NCBI GenBank assembly: GCA_963556195.1
Contig: OY744525.1
Span: 42,601,576 to 42,665,575 of the forward strand
Source of the DNA: Sepiola atlantica
Taxonomy: Eukaryota; Mollusca; Cephalopoda; Sepiida; Sepiolidae
Direction: 5' to 3'
Length of the DNA stretch: 64,000 nt
Shown here: positions 59,741 to 64,000 of the stretch, piece after piece
Layout: every line of letters starts with the position of its first letter
Position numbering within the stretch: the first letter of the stretch is position 1
Made by a program: the position numbers and the translations under genes
Notes under the pieces: model-generated
The model's input: only the letters and a program-made list of their open reading frames with translations
Databases searched by the model: none
Told to the model about the DNA's origin: nothing

Positions 59741-61110
59741 AGAAAAAACACATAAAAGTTCAGTATTATTTTAAAAACTACAAATATCCAGTCAATATAG
59801 AAGACATAACCTCTTATTATGCAACTATACATTACTACATCAGTAAGATCAATAAAGATAATAGTAATGAAAATACATAGGATATAGCAAATTAAATATT
59901 TTAAATATTTTAATATTTAAATATTTTAATATTTAAACGACGGAATGAACCAGGATGAAAAGTAAAGTTAAATTAAATTTAAATTAAAAATAATATATAT
60001 ATATAATAATTTAGTAAAAATTCTTTTTTTTTTAAACATTTTATATCAAACAATTGTTTCTGCCCATTTTAAAACATACATTCTCTTGATAACAAAACTC
60101 AAGATGTTTTTTAAAATGCTTCATAAGTGAATTTTAATCATCAAAATAAAGCCCCCCTGTCCTCCCCCCAAAACAAACAAACAAACAGAACCTTTCACAT
60201 TCAAAATTGTTCATTTAGCTTTTTTGCCCCTTTTTTCACAGACCAATGAGAATTATTTTATAGTTACACCCTTCTGTAGGTAAACGTCCAAACTGGTATT
60301 ATAAGACACTTGAAAAAAGATGATCTTACTTTATTTCATAATATCCACAATTAGTGTTGTGAAGTTGTCCAACAGTAAATAATAAATAAAGGAAGTCAAG
60401 TCGAGGATTGGTTTAACAAGTGTATTAACAAAGTAAGAAAGTGACTAGCACTTGGCTAGACAGTTACAAGACTGTGCTTTGTCTTCTCTGTGTCTCTGGT
60501 GACTCGCACTATTTATAGTGACAACCGGTGTTGTTTCTCCTGTGTAAGAACGGCCGGTGTAACAATTAGTTACATTAATTAAATTAATACATACAAAACA
60601 TATATTAAAAAAAAAAGAAAGAAGTTTTTAGAAACGTCTTCTATCATCTTTTTCCTTTACTCATTAATCCTTTTTTTTTCTTTTCTTCTTTCTATTTTTC
60701 TTTTTACTCAGTTTTTTTTTATTAAAACAAAAGCCTTTTTCACACCGTTCTTATATTTTAAAATGGGCAGAAAAAACTGTCTTAATTAAAATGATTTTTT
60801 AAAACAAATTAGGAATACTTACTAAATTATTATAATATTATATTTTGAGTTCTAGAAATGTAAACACTAATGAACTATCACCCCAACTTTTGTGTGAATT
60901 TAAAGAAATTTATATAAAGATATGTAAATGTATATAATTCGATATTTCTGGGACTAGAGAGTGCATTCTGGTTGTTGGTCAGTATTATTCAGGGGCGATA
61001 ACAAGTGTATGTGCAGGATATTTTGCATATAACAAAGTAGTTTTAATGTAGCTGTTCACATTCTCAAATGTTTATAATAAACATACTACTTTCAGACTTG
61101 TGATCATCCC
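59741..61110. other. AT-rich unique DNA, no gene recognised
   Basis: Poly-T, poly-A and C-runs near 60030, 60155, 60610 and 60670. No coding or RNA feature supported. Confidence 0.45.
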
Positions 61111-61112
61111 TT

Positions 61113-61279
<167 letters not shown>

Positions 61280-61480
61280 CTAGCAGGGCTCGTGTCCCGG
61301 CGTTGCCCGAGGAAAATATGAAATACTTATTTTAATTTTTTTTTAAATCGACAGTAAAGCATAAAATAATAAAATCCAGAAAAATATTTTTTAAATATGA
61401 TTGAATAATTGCGAAACTTGGGTCCACTTCTCACACTAAAAGTAAAGTCAAAAAAGCCCTATTTCAACCTTATTCAACTT
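61280..61480 (-). mobile_element. Non-autonomous Helitron, 3' end (family A)
   Basis: Minus strand ends CGGGCAACGCCGGG-type hairpin, ACACGAGCCCTG, CTAG (61283-61280), then (AT)n. Upstream AAAATAAGTATTTCATATTT matches the copy ending at 1312. 5' limit not determined. Confidence 0.65.
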
Positions 61481-62005
61481 TACATGATAGATGCGCCTTT
61501 TTTGTATATAGTGCTTATGTATATGCGATATCAGTCTCAAAGTTAACTAATTTGCATATTAGTTTTGAAAAAGGATATTTTATTAATTAATTATTATTTG
61601 TTATTGTTTTTTAATTCAGTGATTGTTTGGACTTTACTATAACGAATAGTTCTGCTTCGCAATATTGTTTTATTTTCGAGACAAATATTAAGCATTTGTG
61701 TTCAAATGTTATTTTCTTTATAGAGACCGACTTGATTTTCAACAAGTTGCGATCTATTTCTAAATCGCAAGTGAAAAGTCAAATTAATTTCTTCTTTCTT
61801 TTCTTTTCTTTATGTTTACATTTAGAAGATAAATGAAATTGTATCGAAATTACCAAAATGTTAATGCTTATCTACTTATATGAATAAATGAGAAAGATTG
61901 TGTGTATACACACACTTTTATACAGGAAAACGTTGTTTATTATTTTAACTAGTCTGTTAAATCCACTAATTCCATATGTTAACCATTCCATTTTATTTGA
62001 AATTT

Positions 62006-62009
<4 letters not shown>
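61481..62009. other. Unrecognised AT-rich DNA
   Basis: Probably includes more of the Helitron body; no coding feature. Confidence 0.35.
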
Positions 62010-62069
<60 letters not shown>

Positions 62070-62400
62070 CCAGACTGATGATTTTTAGTGACCATGAAAC
62101 ATATGTCTGTGGATATTAAATATTTATTAGAAAAAAAAACAATAATTATTTAAAGGGTGAACATAAAAAAACTTCTATCTAGACAATAATGTGAAGTTCT
62201 CTCCCCTTGGGAGATAGCATACTCTCTAAAGCTTTTTCATATAGCTGTTACAATGGCCGCATTTATTAGGGTGTTGGATAAAAATCAATGGTGACTGGAG
62301 TTCAAGATCCAAATCATGTGACTGACAGAAGCCACACTGATGATTGTGAGTGAACATGAACAGTGAACATCTGGGCTGCAACAATAGTAATTAACTTGCA
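62010..62400 (+). repeat. (AT)n and SINE beta-related hammerhead tails
   Basis: (AT)n at 62010-62067 is directly followed by CAGACTGATGATTTTTAGTG and CCATGAAACATATGTCTGTG: a core CUGAUGA, GAAA, palindromic stem III and GUC, but poor stem II. A related piece with a B-box-like GAGTTCAAGATCC upstream lies at 62290-62390 (CTGATGATTGTGAGTGAACA, with GAAC for GAAA). A third variant is at 62715-62760 with stem III ACAUA/UAUGU closed by UACG. Confidence 0.5.
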
Positions 62401-62404
62401 CGAA

Positions 62405-62585
62405 AAAAGTCAGATGTATAGATATTCGGGGCCATCATGTGGGCCCCGACGTTCTTCTCAAGGTTATAACTGGGCTTAAACATGCTTAAAAGTATTATCC
62501 TTCCACTCCCACTGTCATAACCTTGAGAAGAACGCCGTCGTCGACTTGCTGGTCCCGAATATATCTATACCTTTGACTTTTTGGA
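62405..62585. repeat. Long imperfect inverted repeat
   Basis: ACGTTCTTCTCAAGGTTATA (62450-62469) pairs with ATAACCTTGAGAAGAACG (62516-62533), and the outer AGATGTATAGATATTCGGG (62411-62429) pairs with CCCGAATATATCTATAC (62553-62569). Like other palindromic hammerhead elements here, it lies just upstream of a hammerhead-like core. Confidence 0.75.
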
Positions 62586-62605
62586 CAATTTAATTATTAT
62601 AGTTT

Positions 62606-62659
62606 CAGCCCTGCTGATGTGCTCTTAGCACAGAAACGCGAGTTAATTTGTGTAGGCTG
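62606..62659 (+). ncRNA. Hammerhead-like motif, altered core
   Basis: Outer stem I CAGCC/GGCUG, then CUGAUGU in place of CUGAUGA, a GUGCU/AGCAC hairpin, GAAA, stem III AC/GU with GCGA loop, site GUU. Loss of A9 makes activity doubtful. Confidence 0.4.
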
Positions 62660-62779
62660 TTTTAATGCTTATATAAAATTTACATAAAGTTTATATATAA
62701 TGGTTATCTATACACTGATGATTCCGTACAGATGAAACATATACGTATGTAGATGATTAAAAATATTTATTATTAAATA

Positions 62780-63118
62780 ATTATATATCTCTCTCTAGCG
62801 CTCTTACTCTCTCTCTCTCTCTCTCTCTCTCTCCTAATATATATATATATATATATATAGAAAATTAGTTTATGAACTAGTGAATAAGCATGGAAACTAC
62901 TAGTAGAAATAAGGCGACAAACCAAGATATTCCGGTCAATTGAGCTCTGTTTAGTAAAGCTCATTTTCACCAAATTAATATGGTCAAACGAATCGACCAA
63001 ATTTCTTGGTTCAGTTTTAATTTGTTTGTGTTCTTATTTCTACTAGCATGTTTACTTGCTTATCCACTATTCCATAAACTAATCTTCCATTTTGTCTGAA
63101 ATGTTTATTTCATATTTA

Positions 63119-63181
<63 letters not shown>
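62780..63181. repeat. (CT)n(AT)n, inverted repeat and (AT)n
   Basis: (CT)n at 62803-62833 and (AT)n at 62838-62860. The segment TTAGTTTATGAACTAGTGAA (62866) recurs inverted at about 63062-63085 (TCCACTATTCCATAAACTAA). (AT)n at 63122-63181. Confidence 0.65.
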
Positions 63182-63298
63182 TTTCTTTGTAATATAGCAG
63201 GAAAAATCCCAGCAGAGTGCTCGATTAATTGAGAATTAAAATTAAAAATTAAAAATTAAGAGCATAATATTTATTTATTTTGGTACACAAAAATTAGT

Positions 63299-63367
63299 AC
63301 AACATTCGTATCGTCGGTTTCAAGCACACAAGGACTTAGCCATCCGGCTCTCTTCAGCTTTTGTTGT
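63299..63367 (-). ncRNA. Hammerhead ribozyme motif, left arm
   Basis: Minus strand: stem I ACAACA/UGUUGU plus a G-C closing pair around an internal loop, core CUGAAGA (63357-63351), stem II GAGC/GCUU carrying an extended arm, GAAA, stem III ACC/GAU with one C-A opposition, site AUA. The right arm (63418 onward) keeps the core and a perfect stem III ACC/GGU, but its stem I 5' strand is replaced by telomeric repeat. Confidence 0.6.
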
Positions 63368-63393
63368 CATAGCTGAAGAGAGCCGGATTGTAT

Positions 63394-63413
63394 CTAACCC
63401 TAACCCTAACCCT
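63394..63413 (-). repeat. Interstitial telomeric repeat (TTAGGG)3
   Basis: 20 nt of CTAACCC units (plus-strand view), the metazoan telomere repeat, exactly at the junction of hammerhead element copies. Confidence 0.9.
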
Positions 63414-63492
63414 GAAGCTGAAGAGAGCCAGATGGCTAAGTCCTTCTGTGCTTGAAACCGACGGTACGAATGTTGTACTAATCTTTCTATAC

Positions 63493-63540
<48 letters not shown>

Positions 63541-63569
<29 letters not shown>

Positions 63570-64000
63570 TGTCTGTGTGTGTGTGTGTGTTTTACAGAGT
63601 TTTTAAATACTTGCATGTGTGTGTGTGCGCATCTGACATTGATTCACGCCATTTGGCATTGTGTGACTAATCTTATAAAAAAGAATAGCCAAGCTTAATC
63701 CAATCTCAACAACAAAACCAACCAACCAACATACAAGGGATAATGTCGTCGAGATAAAACAGCTTTCCACAACGGAGAGAATTTGCTAATTCTTTCACAT
63801 CTCGCCTCAGAATTTCACCCCAGCTTTTGTTAAGTGCAACCGTTTCGGGCCATAAAATTAGAAACCGCCTCGATGTATTGGTCGATGTTGGAAAAATGCA
63901 TGAATTCAATTAAAGTCTTTTGTGTTATTACTCGTCGTTATCACAACATATTGAAATGGCCACTTTGATCTGGCGATTGTTGTGCACAGGATAATAGGAC
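63541..64000. other. (GT)n and unrecognised DNA to window end
   Basis: (GT)n to 63590. Beyond it no feature is supported; a 67-codon frame at 63706-63909 (minus) has no domain. Confidence 0.4.

Larger units (their letters stand above)
63182..63540. mobile_element. Palindromic hammerhead element with telomeric insert
   Basis: Inverted arms of about 60 nt (63299-63357 and 63418-63480) each contain a hammerhead core. Between them is a partial third copy (AGCTGAAGAGAGCCGGATTG) and the telomere-type repeat at 63394-63413. (AT)n lies on both outer sides (63122-63181 and 63498-63536), then (GT)n. Confidence 0.7.

Overview
This window looks like nuclear DNA of a coleoid cephalopod, most likely an octopus. 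The one clear host gene is a protocadherin whose six ectodomain repeats and membrane segment lie in a single uninterrupted exon, as in the expanded coleoid protocadherin family. It sits in AT-rich, repeat-saturated DNA with about forty (AT)n tracts and many retroelement classes. The species assignment is inference; no ribosomal or mitochondrial marker is present.

Layout. 1-6 kb: AT-rich DNA with a Helitron 3' end, tRNA-derived short elements, a 5S rRNA pseudocopy and several (AT)n tracts. 6-12 kb: the C-terminal piece of an R2-group LINE, several LINE 3' ends and a U2 snRNA-headed short element. 12-15 kb: a 1.4 kb polypurine block and a 37-bp tandem array. 19.35-21.87 kb (minus strand): the protocadherin exon with a likely 5'UTR acceptor and a likely 3' donor. 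24-28 kb: a second well-preserved U2-headed element, a mariner-type end, LINE remnants and a 110-bp tandem array carrying TGACGTCA. 30-38 kb: a hammerhead palindrome, a broken Penelope-like element, a complete-looking non-autonomous Helitron (34997-36097) and a second Helitron-like family. 38.9-42 kb: a degenerate Jockey/CR1-type LINE (minus). 42.4-43.7 kb: a 73-bp satellite. 44.6-50.8 kb: inverted copies of a hammerhead-bearing element around an R4/Dong-like LINE that is itself flanked by TTA repeats. 51-55.6 kb: 5S and U2 derivatives and GT-rich DNA. 55.9-63.5 kb: a dense series of hammerhead-like motifs, tRNA-derived short elements and (AT)n tracts, one of them with an interstitial telomeric repeat.

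Main discovery. At least a dozen hammerhead self-cleaving ribozyme motifs can be drawn by hand: CUGANGA, stem II, GAAA, stem III and an NUH cleavage site. Nearly all lie within about 15-200 nt upstream, in their own sense, of an (AT)n tract. Some are the pLTR-like parts of Penelope-type elements, often in inverted pairs. Others sit at the 3' end of short elements with a tRNA-like Pol III head (A and B boxes), giving the recurrent order tRNA head - hammerhead - (AT)n at 4892-5140, 3512-3725 and 59214-59435, with decayed relatives at 1313-1505 and 58322-58495. Helitron termini (CTAG after a short hairpin) land in the same (AT)n tracts, so these microsatellites appear to be shared landing or priming sites.

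Apart from the protocadherin I see no host gene that can be defended. All other long open frames are transposon remnants or translations of simple repeats.
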